Part shown: piece by piece, positions 1-7,447 of the stretch
How positions within the stretch are numbered: position 1 is the stretch's first letter
Layout of the letters: each line of letters starts with the position of its first letter
Assembly (NCBI RefSeq): GCF_001014615.2
Contig: NZ_LBCQ02000014.1
Location: 62,001-126,000 of the forward strand
Reading direction: 5' to 3'
Length of the DNA stretch: 64,000 nucleotides
From: Aquamicrobium sp. LC103
GTDB lineage: Bacteria > Pseudomonadota > Alphaproteobacteria > Rhizobiales > Rhizobiaceae
Position numbers and translations under genes: made by a program
Notes under the pieces: model-generated
Told to the model about the DNA's origin: nothing
Seen by the model: the letters and a program-made list of their open reading frames with translations, nothing else
Databases searched by the model: none

Positions 1-8
1 CCGCGCGG

Positions 9-788
9 GTGTTCAACCCGGCGGGGGCAGGCGATTTCCTGATCGTCTGCGAACACGCTTCCAGGTTCATTCCGGCCGAGTTCGGCACGCTCGGCCTCGA
101 CGCGGCCGCGCTTGCGAGCCACATCGCCTGGGATCCGGGCGCGATCGAGGTCGCCCACGAGCTTTCGCGACTGCTCGACGCCGCGCTTGTGATGCAAGGC
201 GTCTCGCGGCTTCTCTATGATTGCAACCGGCCGCCGCACGAGCCGAGCGCGATTCCCGCCGTCAGCGAAATCTACAGGATTCCCGGAAATGCCGGCCTTT
301 CGGACGCCGAGCGCAGGATACGCGCCGAGCGCTTCTATGTTCCGTTCCGCCGAACGCTGAGCAACCTCGTCGACGAGCGCACCGCCGCCGGGCGCGAGAC
401 GGTGCTCGTCACCGTGCATTCCTTCACGCCGATCTATCACGGCCGCCGGCGCGAGGTCGAAATCGGCATTCTCCACGACAGCGACCCGCGCCTCGCCGAC
501 GCGATGCTTCGGGCCGCGGCGGGCGGCGACGGCGGGCATGTCGTGCGGCGCAACGAACCCTACGGTCCGCAAGACGGCGTCACCCACACGCTGCGCGAAC
601 ACGCCCTGCCCCGCGGGCTCGCCAATGTGATGATCGAAATCCGCAACGACCTGATCGCCGACGAGCATGGCCGGCAGATGATGGCCGCGCTTGTCGCCGG
701 CTGGCTCGCGCAAGCCCGCCGGCGGGTCGACACCGTGCCGGAAGAAGCCGCCCGGCTGGAAAGCAATTCGATGGGGAAGCGACGATGA
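9..788 (+). CDS. N-formylglutamate amidohydrolase family protein, possibly 5' truncated
   Basis: The 259-residue product matches the N-formylglutamate amidohydrolase (HutG-type) family. It begins with the FLIVCEHASRFIP segment typical of the family N-terminus (usually VxxEHAS), and later has a TVHSF motif near residue 135 and a conserved ENDL-like segment, here EIRNDLI, near residue 211. Known members release formate from N-formyl-amino acids such as N-formyl-glutamate in histidine breakdown. The GTG at position 9 is only the first possible start in view, and the frame stays open to the window edge, so the true start may lie outside. No other hut gene is present. The gene ends 54 bases before the TRAP permease start, so co-transcription with that importer is likely, which suggests an N-acyl or carboxylic acid substrate (inference). 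Confidence 0.85.
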   Translation: MFNPAGAGDFLIVCEHASRFIPAEFGTLGLDAAALASHIAWDPGAIEVAHELSRLLDAALVMQGVSRLLYDCNRPPHEPSAIPAVSEIYRIPGNAGLSDAERRIRAERFYVPFRRTLSNLVDERTAAGRETVLVTVHSFTPIYHGRRREVEIGILHDSDPRLADAMLRAAAGGDGGHVVRRNEPYGPQDGVTHTLREHALPRGLANVMIEIRNDLIADEHGRQMMAALVAGWLAQARRRVDTVPEEAARLESNSMGKRR

Positions 789-842
789 GACATGTCGAGA
801 CACCGTCCGCCCGGCGGCGGCCGAGACGCGGGAGGCCGCGAC

Positions 843-1355
843 GTGCCTGAGCCGGTCAAGCTGTTCGTCCGCTCTGTCGACACGTTCAACCGCTGGGTCG
901 GGCGGTTCTCGATGCGGCTGATCTTCGTGATGGCGGCGGTCCTGCTTTACGCGACCTTCTCGCGCGTGGTGCTCGGCATCCCGATCAACTGGGTCATGGA
1001 GATGTCGCAGTTCCTGCTGTCGGCCTACTATCTCCTGGGCGGCGCCTATTCCATGCAGCTCGACGCGCATGTGCGGATGGACCTCTTCTATGGCCGCCTG
1101 AGCCCGCGGAGGCGGGCGGCGACCGACGTCTTCACCATCCTCTTCATCATCTTCTATCTGGCCGTGCTTTTCGCCGGCGGGCTTTCGTCCACCGAATATG
1201 CCTGGAGCTACAACCAGAAGAACTACACCGCATGGGCACCGCCGATGTGGCCGATCAAGGCGATCATGACCTTCGGCATCTTCCTGATGCTGCTGCAGGC
1301 GATCTCGGCCTTCCTCAAGGATTTTGCAATGGCGCGCGGGAAGCCGATCGCATGA
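843..1355 (+). CDS. dctQ: TRAP transporter small permease (DctQ-type)
   Basis: The 170-residue membrane protein has four hydrophobic segments and the DctQ-family middle region WVMEMSQFLLSAYYLLGG followed by AHVRMDLFYG. It is the small membrane subunit of a tripartite ATP-independent periplasmic importer, which is driven by an ion gradient. The GTG at 843 is chosen because GGGAGG lies 7 bases upstream (830-835). An in-frame ATG at 792 would add 17 charged residues with no hydrophobic character. Its stop overlaps the start of the large permease by four bases (ATGA), which indicates coupled translation. The substrate is unknown. Confidence 0.9.
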   Translation: MPEPVKLFVRSVDTFNRWVGRFSMRLIFVMAAVLLYATFSRVVLGIPINWVMEMSQFLLSAYYLLGGAYSMQLDAHVRMDLFYGRLSPRRRAATDVFTILFIIFYLAVLFAGGLSSTEYAWSYNQKNYTAWAPPMWPIKAIMTFGIFLMLLQAISAFLKDFAMARGKPIA

Positions 1356-2677
1356 GCTCCGAACTGATCACGCTCTTCATGTTCGCCTCGATGCTGCTTT
1401 TGATGTCGACCGGGCAGCGCGTCTTCGGCGTCATCGGCTTCGTCGGCACGGCAGCCGCCCTGCTGCTGTGGGGCAAGGGTTCCTCGGAACTTCCCTTCAG
1501 CGCGGCCTTCCAGGTGCTGAACTGGTTCCCGCTGATCACCGTGCCGTTCTTCGTCTTCATGGGCTACATGCTGTCGGAATCGGGGATCGCGGGAAATCTC
1601 TACCGCATGTTCCACGTCTGGTTCGGCGGGGTGCGCGGCGGGCTCGCGCTCGGCACGATGGGGCTGATGGTGCTCATCTCGTGCATGAACGGGCTCAGCG
1701 TCGCCGGCATGGCGATCGGCGCCACCGTCGCCCTGCCCGAACTGCTGCGCCGCGGCTACGACAAGGTCATGGTGACGGGCGTCATCCAGGGCGGCTCCTC
1801 GCTCGGCATCCTCATTCCGCCCAGCGTCGTGCTCGTGCTCTACGCGATGATCGCGCGCCAGCCGGTGCTGCAATTGTGGCTGGCCGGCATCGTGCCGGGC
1901 CTGATGATGGCGGCGCTGTTCTGCCTCTACATCTATATACGCTGCCGCATGCGCCCCGAGCTCGGCCCGGCCTTGCCCGCCGAGGAGCTGGCGCAGATCA
2001 CCACCGCGGAGAAGCTGAAGCTGCTGCGCGAAGGCATCCTGCCGCTCGTCATCTTCGGCACGATCATGGGCCTGTTCATGACCGGCGTGACCAGCCTCGT
2101 CGAAAGCTCGGCCGTCGGCGCGCTGCTCGCGACGCTCGCCGCGCTTGTGACCGGCAGACTCAGCCGCAAGGTCGTGGAGGACACCACGCGCAACACGCTC
2201 GCGGTGAGCTGCATGTTCCTGTGGATCATCCTCGGCGCGCTCTGCTTCAGCGCCGTCTATGACGGTCTCGGCGCGGTCCGCGCGATCGAGAACATACTGC
2301 TCAACACCTGGGAGCTGGACCGCTGGGAAATCCTGATCCTGATGCTCCTGTCCTTCGTGGTGCTGGGCATCTTCCTCGACGACACGGCGATGCTGGTGAT
2401 CGTGGCTCCGCTCTACATCCCGCTCGTCGTCTCGCTCGGCTTCAACCCGATCTGGTTCGGCGTGCTCTACACGATCACCTGCCAGATCGCCTACATCACC
2501 CCGCCCTTCGGCTACAATCTGTTCCTGATGCGCGCCATGGCGCCGCCGGAAATCACGCTGGTCGACATCTACCGCTCCATCGTCCCGTTCTTCTTCCTGA
2601 TGGTGCTGTCGATGATCATCATCATGATCTTCCCGCAGATCGCCCTGTGGCTGCCCGGGCTCTACACGGGAAGGTGA
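1352..2677 (+). CDS. dctM: TRAP transporter large permease (DctM-type)
   Basis: The 441-residue, very hydrophobic protein has the DctM family layout of about a dozen membrane helices, with conserved features such as GGSSLGILIPPSVVLVLYA near residue 150 and ITCQIAYITPPFGYNLF near 380. It forms the transport channel of the TRAP system, taking up substrate delivered by DctP. The ATG at 1352 overlaps the dctQ stop (ATGA) and gives the normal family N-terminus, so longer in-frame starts upstream are not used. It belongs to the run amidohydrolase-dctQ-dctM-dctP. Confidence 0.93.
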   Translation: MSSELITLFMFASMLLLMSTGQRVFGVIGFVGTAAALLLWGKGSSELPFSAAFQVLNWFPLITVPFFVFMGYMLSESGIAGNLYRMFHVWFGGVRGGLALGTMGLMVLISCMNGLSVAGMAIGATVALPELLRRGYDKVMVTGVIQGGSSLGILIPPSVVLVLYAMIARQPVLQLWLAGIVPGLMMAALFCLYIYIRCRMRPELGPALPAEELAQITTAEKLKLLREGILPLVIFGTIMGLFMTGVTSLVESSAVGALLATLAALVTGRLSRKVVEDTTRNTLAVSCMFLWIILGALCFSAVYDGLGAVRAIENILLNTWELDRWEILILMLLSFVVLGIFLDDTAMLVIVAPLYIPLVVSLGFNPIWFGVLYTITCQIAYITPPFGYNLFLMRAMAPPEITLVDIYRSIVPFFFLMVLSMIIIMIFPQIALWLPGLYTGR

Positions 2678-2776
2678 CGCGCATGGCGGAACGGGCACAC
2701 GAAGACCGGCGATCAAGCCGGCGACGAAAAGAGGGACGGAACCGACCAGATCGAAACCGCAATGGGAGAATGTGAA

Positions 2777-3844
2777 ATGAACGAGCGCAGCAAATTCAGC
2801 AAACGCGACTTCCTGAAGAAAGCCGGCCTGACGACCGCCGGAGCGGTCGGCGCCACCACGCTGGCAACGCCCTATGTCAGGGCGCAGAGCCCGATCCGCT
2901 GGCGGCTCCAGACCTATGCCGGCCCGGCGCTGGCGGAGCACGTCATCAAGCCGTCGATCGACGCCTTCAACAAGGCGGCGAACGGCGAGATGGTGATCGA
3001 CCTCTACACCTCCGACCAGCTCGTGCCGCAGGGCGAGCTGTTCCGCGCCGTGCAGCAGGGCACGATCGACGCGGCGCAGTCGGACGACGATTCGATGGCC
3101 TCGCCGGTCGACGTCGCCGTCTTCGGCGCCTATTTCCCCTTCGCCTCGCGCTACGGGCTCGACGTGCCGGTGCTGTGGAACTGGTACGGGCTCAAGGAGA
3201 TCTGGGAGGAGGCCTATTCGGAAGTGCCGGGCGTGACCTGGCTTTCCGCCGGCGCCTGGGACCCCTGCAATTTCGCGACGACGAAGCCGATCAGGAGCAT
3301 GGAGGATTTGAAGGGCCTGCGGGTCTTCACCTTCCCCACCGGCGGCCGCTTCCTGTCGCGCTTCGGCGTGGTGCCGGTCACCCTGCCCTGGGAGGACATC
3401 GAGGTGGCGATCCAGACCGGCGAACTCGACGGCATCGCCTGGTGCGGCGCGACCGAGACCTACACGGTCGGCTGGGCGGACGTGACCAAATACTACCTCA
3501 CCAACAACATCAACGGCGCATGGGCGGGCTCGTTCTTCGCCAACACCGAGAAATGGGAAGCGGTGCCGGACCATCTGAAGGCGCTGTTCCAGATGGCCAT
3601 GGACCAATCGCACTACTACCGCCAGCACTGGTACTGGTGGGGCGAGGCGCACTACCGCACGACCGGCGGCAAGCTCGAGCTGACGACCATTCCCGAAACC
3701 GAATGGAAGGCGGTGGAAGACGAGGCGCTGAAGTTCTGGGACGAGATCGCCCAGACCAGCGAGCGCAACGCCAAGGTCGTCGAAATCCTCAAGAAATACG
3801 CCGACACCATGCGCAAGGCGGGCGCGCCCTACCGCTACGGCTGA
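2777..3844 (+). CDS. dctP: TRAP transporter substrate-binding protein (DctP-type)
   Basis: The 355-residue periplasmic solute receptor serves the TRAP importer. The N-terminus SKRDFLKKAGLTTAGAVGAT resembles a Tat signal, but the twin arginine is replaced by Lys-Arg; cleavage probably falls after the YVRAQ region. The mature part shows family features including FTFPTGGRFLSRFGVVPVTL near residues 180-200 and GELDGIAWCGATETY near 215-230. The start at 2777 is chosen over an ATG at 2762 because GGGAGAA at 2764-2770 forms a well-placed ribosome binding site. About 100 bases separate it from dctM. A strong hairpin follows the stop. The ligand cannot be read from sequence; the neighbouring amidohydrolase hints at an acylated amino acid or an organic acid. 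Confidence 0.92.
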   Translation: MNERSKFSKRDFLKKAGLTTAGAVGATTLATPYVRAQSPIRWRLQTYAGPALAEHVIKPSIDAFNKAANGEMVIDLYTSDQLVPQGELFRAVQQGTIDAAQSDDDSMASPVDVAVFGAYFPFASRYGLDVPVLWNWYGLKEIWEEAYSEVPGVTWLSAGAWDPCNFATTKPIRSMEDLKGLRVFTFPTGGRFLSRFGVVPVTLPWEDIEVAIQTGELDGIAWCGATETYTVGWADVTKYYLTNNINGAWAGSFFANTEKWEAVPDHLKALFQMAMDQSHYYRQHWYWWGEAHYRTTGGKLELTTIPETEWKAVEDEALKFWDEIAQTSERNAKVVEILKKYADTMRKAGAPYRYG

Positions 3845-3865
3845 TCGTTTCAGGTTCTGTCTGAA

Positions 3866-3895
3866 GCGCGCGCCCTCTGGCCGGAGGGCGCGCGC
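3866..3895 (+). terminator. Strong GC hairpin after the TRAP operon
   Basis: A perfect 12-base-pair inverted repeat, GCGCGCGCCCTC and GAGGGCGCGCGC, surrounds a six-base loop 21 bases after the dctP stop. No U-run follows, so it may be a 3' end stabiliser or a weak or Rho-assisted terminator, not a classic intrinsic one. Confidence 0.5.
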
Positions 3896-4078
3896 GATTC
3901 CACCGGTCGGCGAACGCGATCATCGGGTCATCCGAGCCCGCCCGCCCCGACGGGCGGCCGCATCGCCAACGGCGTTTCGGCGCCTGTCGACGGCGTTTTG
4001 CGTCACCCACGAAGATCGAGAAGAAAAACTTTGCCCGTCTTTCGGCGACGGGACGGAGAGCAGGAATTTATAAAAAAA

Positions 4079-4125
4079 TGCCCCCGTCACTATTTCCAAT
4101 ATACTTGGATATAGGGTCGGGGGCA
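4079..4125 (-). terminator. Nested inverted repeat with T-run on the minus strand
   Basis: Outer arms TGCCCCCG (4079-4086) and CGGGGGCA (4118-4125) enclose an inner CCAA/TTGG repeat. Read on the minus strand the structure is followed by seven Ts (the A-run at 4072-4078), as in an intrinsic terminator. No minus-strand gene lies upstream of it, so it may end a small RNA that starts in the AT-rich region, or it may be a regulator site. Confidence 0.45.
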
Positions 4126-4474
4126 AACCCTTGACTGGAGATCAAGTAACGCGAAAAAGCCATACTGAAATAATATTGTCAATAGCGAGAATCTTGACAG
4201 TGAAAAATAAAACATTAGCTTCGGTACCTAATAAAAAACTACATATGCACCTAACTAAATAATACATAGACACCTATTTATGTGCCGTTTTTGCCACAAT
4301 AGACCGAGCAATAGACTCCTCTCCGCCACAATCACGCCCACATAGCTTGCCTGGAACCTCGGTCAAATGATTAATGCCCGCGGAAAGAGGGGCGAATCTC
4401 GCATCTTTTCGGCAGAGGGGCCTGCAACGCAGGTTCATTTTATTGAAGCGACCAATATTTATTGGAGGTACAAG

Positions 4475-5557
4475 ATGAACATTAAGAGCCTTCTTCTCGG
4501 CTCGGCAGCGGCTGTCGTCGCTGCAACCGGCGCTCGCGCTGCTGACGCGATCGTCATTCCGGAGCCGGAGCCGATGGAATACGTTCGCGTCTGCGACGTG
4601 TACGGCGCTGGCTTCTTCTACATCCCCGGCACCGAGAACTGCCTGAAGATCGGCGGTTACATGCGCTACCAGCTCACCTCGTTCGATAACCTCGACGCTG
4701 GCGACGGTGGCTATGTGAAGTACGCGCGCTTCGCGCCGACCTTCGACGTTCGCTCGGAGACCGCCTGGGGCACGCTGCGCGGCTTCGCCGAGATCGAGTT
4801 CAACTGGGGCGACACCCGCGTGAACCCGGCTTCGACCTATCTCCCCGGCTACGGCAACAACGCCACCAACCTGCTGCACGCCTTCATCGAAGTCGGCAAT
4901 CCGGGCGGCGTGCTGCGCATCGGCCGCACCGAGAACCCGTACGCCCGCTTCCTGGGCTTCGGCCACTCGGGTTGGATCGACAGCGGCAACTACGGCTACA
5001 TCAACTCGGGTGAAATCAGCTACACCTTCAAGTCCGGCGCCTTCTCCGCCGTCGTGGCGCTGGTCGAAGACACCGCCGACACGAACTGGATGCCGAATGT
5101 CGAAGGTGGCGTTCGCTACGACTTCGCCGCCGGCTCCTTCATCGGTGTCGCCGCTGGCTATGACGACGCATCCGAGACCTGGGGCGCCAAGGCCGTCCTC
5201 GACTACACCGCCGGCGCGTTCTACGGCGAGCTCGGCGTGTTCTACTCCGACTTCGATTCTGCTCCGCTTGCCCCGATCGGCCCGTACGTGATCCTCGACT
5301 CCGCCGGTCGTCCGACCGACTGGTCGATCCAGAGCGACATCGGCTACACCGTCAACCCGCAGGTTCGCCTCGGCCTCGCCGGCCAGTACTTCTTCGAGAG
5401 CGAGACCTACGAAGTCGGTGCCCAGGTTGCCTACAGCCCGTTCGGCAACAACGGCCTCGTCGTGAAGGCCGAAGGCCGCTACTACTCCGACATCAGCGAC
5501 GTTGCCGACGATCAGGACGCCTTCGGCGCCTTCCTGCGCTTCGACCGCAACTTCTAA
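4475..5557 (+). CDS. Outer membrane porin, Omp2/alphaproteobacterial porin family
   Basis: The 360-residue protein has a cleavable signal peptide (cut probably after ATGARA, residue 22). The mature N-terminus contains EYVRVCDVYGAGFFYIPGTE and the paired cysteines in CDVYG and NCLKIGGYMRYQ that are standard in Brucella Omp2a/b and rhizobial RopA-like porins of the porin_2 family. It ends in DAFGAFLRFDRNF, where the terminal Phe is the usual outer-membrane insertion signal. It should form a trimeric 16-strand general diffusion pore. The ATG at 4475 follows TTGGAGGT with good spacing; an upstream in-frame ATG at 4367 would spoil the signal peptide. Codon use is biased to a narrow set, as expected of an abundant protein. 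A strong terminator follows. Confidence 0.95.
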   Translation: MNIKSLLLGSAAAVVAATGARAADAIVIPEPEPMEYVRVCDVYGAGFFYIPGTENCLKIGGYMRYQLTSFDNLDAGDGGYVKYARFAPTFDVRSETAWGTLRGFAEIEFNWGDTRVNPASTYLPGYGNNATNLLHAFIEVGNPGGVLRIGRTENPYARFLGFGHSGWIDSGNYGYINSGEISYTFKSGAFSAVVALVEDTADTNWMPNVEGGVRYDFAAGSFIGVAAGYDDASETWGAKAVLDYTAGAFYGELGVFYSDFDSAPLAPIGPYVILDSAGRPTDWSIQSDIGYTVNPQVRLGLAGQYFFESETYEVGAQVAYSPFGNNGLVVKAEGRYYSDISDVADDQDAFGAFLRFDRNF

Positions 5558-5581
5558 TCGGCTTCAAGGCTGATTTGAGAG

Positions 5582-5609
5582 AACCCGGCGGGTGACCGCC
5601 GGGTTTTTT
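5582..5609 (+). terminator. Intrinsic terminator of porin gene
   Basis: Stem CCCGGCGG (5584-5591), loop GTGA, stem CCGCCGGG (5596-5603), then six Ts, 26 bases after the porin stop codon. This is a textbook Rho-independent terminator and suggests that the porin is a single-gene transcript. Confidence 0.92.
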
Positions 5610-5725
5610 CGTGTCCGACCCCTGGTTCGAAGGCTCGTGCCGGGAATGTCGTCCGATGGCGGAACAATCCGCAGCCGGCCGGATTGTGCAGACGGGCGGC
5701 CACCCACAACCAGCGGAGGACAAAA

Positions 5726-5926
5726 ATGTCAGTTGCACGCCATACCGAAATCACCGCCAGCGGATCGTCGATCGAGGATGCAATCAATTCGGGACTTTCC
5801 CGCGCCTCCAAGACCCTCGACGAGATCAAGCAAGTCTGGGTGAAAGAGATTTCCGCGAAGGTCGACGGCGGCCGGGTGACGGAATATCGCGTCGACATGA
5901 AGGTCAGCTTCGTCCTGACCGATTGA
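5726..5926 (+). CDS. Dodecin family flavin-binding protein
   Basis: The 66-residue protein matches dodecin throughout: ARHTEITASGSSIEDAINSG, then RASKTLDEIKQVWVKEISAKVDG and a C-terminal beta strand EYRVDMKVSFVLTD. Dodecins form hollow dodecamers that bind riboflavin, FMN or related flavins in pairs and are thought to store or buffer them in the cytoplasm. The W in IKQVWVKE is at the site where dodecins stack the isoalloxazine ring. The ATG at 5726 follows GGAGGA with proper spacing. It stands alone between the porin terminator and a small lipoprotein gene. Confidence 0.93.
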   Translation: MSVARHTEITASGSSIEDAINSGLSRASKTLDEIKQVWVKEISAKVDGGRVTEYRVDMKVSFVLTD

Positions 5927-6012
5927 CCGCCCGACAATCGCGACGGCGACGCCTGCCTCACAATTGCCGGCGGGCGCGTCTATCCCATATCTCCAATGAT
6001 GGAGGTACGGAG

Positions 6013-6270
6013 ATGTTCGTAAAGCCCTTGATCATGTCGGTCGCGATCGGCCTTGCCGGACTGACGCTTTCCGGCTGCGTCTATGACGCCGGGCCATATT
6101 ATGGCGGCTACGGCCCCTATTACGGCGGCGGCTACTATGCCGGCACCGCGCTGATCTACAGGGAGCGCGTGAGGCCGCGCTATCCGCGCTACTACAGGGA
6201 CTATCGCCACCATCACCGGGCCGACGACTGGCCCCGCCGGCACTATCGCGTCTATCGCGATCCGACCTGA
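6013..6270 (+). CDS. Small Gly/Tyr/Arg-rich lipoprotein
   Basis: The 85-residue product has a lipoprotein signal peptide with lipobox LSGC (cysteine about residue 20). It is followed by a glycine-tyrosine-rich stretch (YYGGYGPYYGGGYYAG) and then a basic tail rich in Arg, Tyr and His. Small proteins of this build are frequent in rhizobia, usually annotated hypothetical. The start at 6013 is supported by GGAGGT at 6001-6006. The low-complexity composition makes homology weak evidence, and the function is unknown. It may sit at the inner face of the envelope, since Asp does not directly follow the cysteine as it does in inner-membrane-retained lipoproteins. Confidence 0.75.
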   Translation: MFVKPLIMSVAIGLAGLTLSGCVYDAGPYYGGYGPYYGGGYYAGTALIYRERVRPRYPRYYRDYRHHHRADDWPRRHYRVYRDPT

Positions 6271-6349
6271 CGGCCGCAGTCCGGCGAGCGGTTCCGGCGC
6301 GCAGCGATCGCGCGGCAACGGCCGCACGGGGCATGGAGGCGCGCCGCCG

Positions 6350-7426
6350 CTAGGCTTCCTCCTCGCTCATTCCCCTGCGCCAGTAGGAAACGACAAGATG
6401 CTCGTGCTTCTTCAGGCCGATTTCCTTGCGCAGATAGGAGCGCAGGGCACGGAAAGCGTCGAACTCGCAGCCGGCCCAGGCGTAGACAGCCGATCCATCG
6501 CGCGGAAACCCGGTTCGACGAACGGCGTCGGCGAGAAGCGTCGTCGAGCCGGCGGGAGCGCCCTTGCGGAAGAGCCATTCCACGTCCACCGCCGCCTTGA
6601 AATGGAGGGGCTGAATCTCGCGCTCGTCCGCGACCTCGATCAAGGCCTTGCCGCGCGCGCTCGCAGGCAGGTGCTCCAGCATGCGGCCGATTGCGGGAAG
6701 CGCGGTTTCGTCACCGGCGAACAGGTACCAATCGGCCTCGGCGAGGCCGCCTCCGCCGGGCCCGACGATCCCCACCCTGTCGCCCTTGGCCGCGTTCTCC
6801 GCGAAGGCCGAACCCGGCCCGGCATCGGCATGAAGCACGAAGTCGACGTCGATGCGGCAGGCCGCCACGTCCACCGACCGCACCGTATATTTGCGGAACG
6901 AGGGCCGCCGGTCCGGATCCGCCCATCCGACGAGCCCGTTCGGCCCGACCGTCGGCCATTGCGGTTCGCCGACATCCGGATGCTGGACCAGTATGTTGAG
7001 ATGCAGCGCCTCCATTTGCGCGAAGCGGGCGACATCCTCGCCGGCAAGGGTGATGCGGCGCATGCGCGGCGTTACCTGGCCAACCCCCGCCACCTCGAAT
7101 ATCTGAAAGTTCGGCGGGCGCGAGAGCTGGCGGCCGTCGCCCTCCCAGGCGATCTCGGGAACGGACGCACCGGAAAATTCGAGGATGTGGGAGGCTACCG
7201 TCATGCGGGCGTAGTAGAGCTCTTCCAGGTTCGCGGCATCGACGTCGACAAGGGTCGCGGCACCTTCCCGCGTGAAGCGGACGCTCGTGCCGCGCAGCTT
7301 GAGAATATGGGCGCCGCCGCTCTTCTCGACCTCGGCTCCGTGCTCGAGCATATGCTCGCAAAGCGGGCCGACCACCGCCTCGGGATCGGCGAGAAGAACG
7401 CGGGCCTGCGCGGAAAACCTGTTCAT
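6350..7426 (-). CDS. Siderophore-interacting protein (ferric-siderophore reductase) with N-terminal DUF2218 domain
   Basis: The 358-residue protein joins two domains. Residues 1-90 look like DUF2218 (AVVGPLCEHMLEHGAEVEKSG ... TSVRFTREGAATLVDVDA). From about residue 115 the rest is a siderophore-interacting FAD-binding reductase, with RMRRITLAGEDVARF, the flavin-binding segment RKYTVRSVDV, and a C-terminal NAD(P)H-binding part holding SYWRRGMSEEE. Such proteins (ViuB/YqjH/FscN group) reduce Fe(III)-siderophore in the cytoplasm to release iron. The gene lies 21 bases downstream of the binding protein gene and is the last of a three-gene minus-strand set with a TonB receptor, which fits that role. 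Confidence 0.92.
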   Translation of the reverse strand: MNRFSAQARVLLADPEAVVGPLCEHMLEHGAEVEKSGGAHILKLRGTSVRFTREGAATLVDVDAANLEELYYARMTVASHILEFSGASVPEIAWEGDGRQLSRPPNFQIFEVAGVGQVTPRMRRITLAGEDVARFAQMEALHLNILVQHPDVGEPQWPTVGPNGLVGWADPDRRPSFRKYTVRSVDVAACRIDVDFVLHADAGPGSAFAENAAKGDRVGIVGPGGGGLAEADWYLFAGDETALPAIGRMLEHLPASARGKALIEVADEREIQPLHFKAAVDVEWLFRKGAPAGSTTLLADAVRRTGFPRDGSAVYAWAGCEFDAFRALRSYLRKEIGLKKHEHLVVSYWRRGMSEEEA

Positions 7427-7447
7427 CAGCTTGCCGTTCCCTCGAGG

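Larger units (their letters stand above)
3845..4474. other. 630-base non-coding stretch upstream of porin, AT-rich in its right half
   Basis: No credible gene was found between dctP and the porin. The left part holds the dctP hairpin. From about 4060 to 4370 base composition swings to AT-rich, unlike almost everything else here, with many runs of A or T. It contains a nested inverted repeat at 4079-4125 (listed separately) and a TTGACA hexamer at 4194-4199 that could be the -35 element of the porin promoter; no convincing -10 was placed. The long spacing suggests a long porin leader RNA, an sRNA, or several regulator sites. Confidence 0.6.

Noticed and set aside
1223..3652. An 809-codon open frame on the minus strand antisense to the TRAP genes
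   Set aside because: The translation is low in complexity (rich in His, Arg, Glu, Asp), has no domain I recognise, and lies opposite clearly real, coupled genes. GC-rich codon bias produces such mirror frames.
4274..4966. Minus-strand frame antisense to the porin start
   Set aside because: Overlaps a porin with clear signal peptide and family motifs; the antisense translation has no features.
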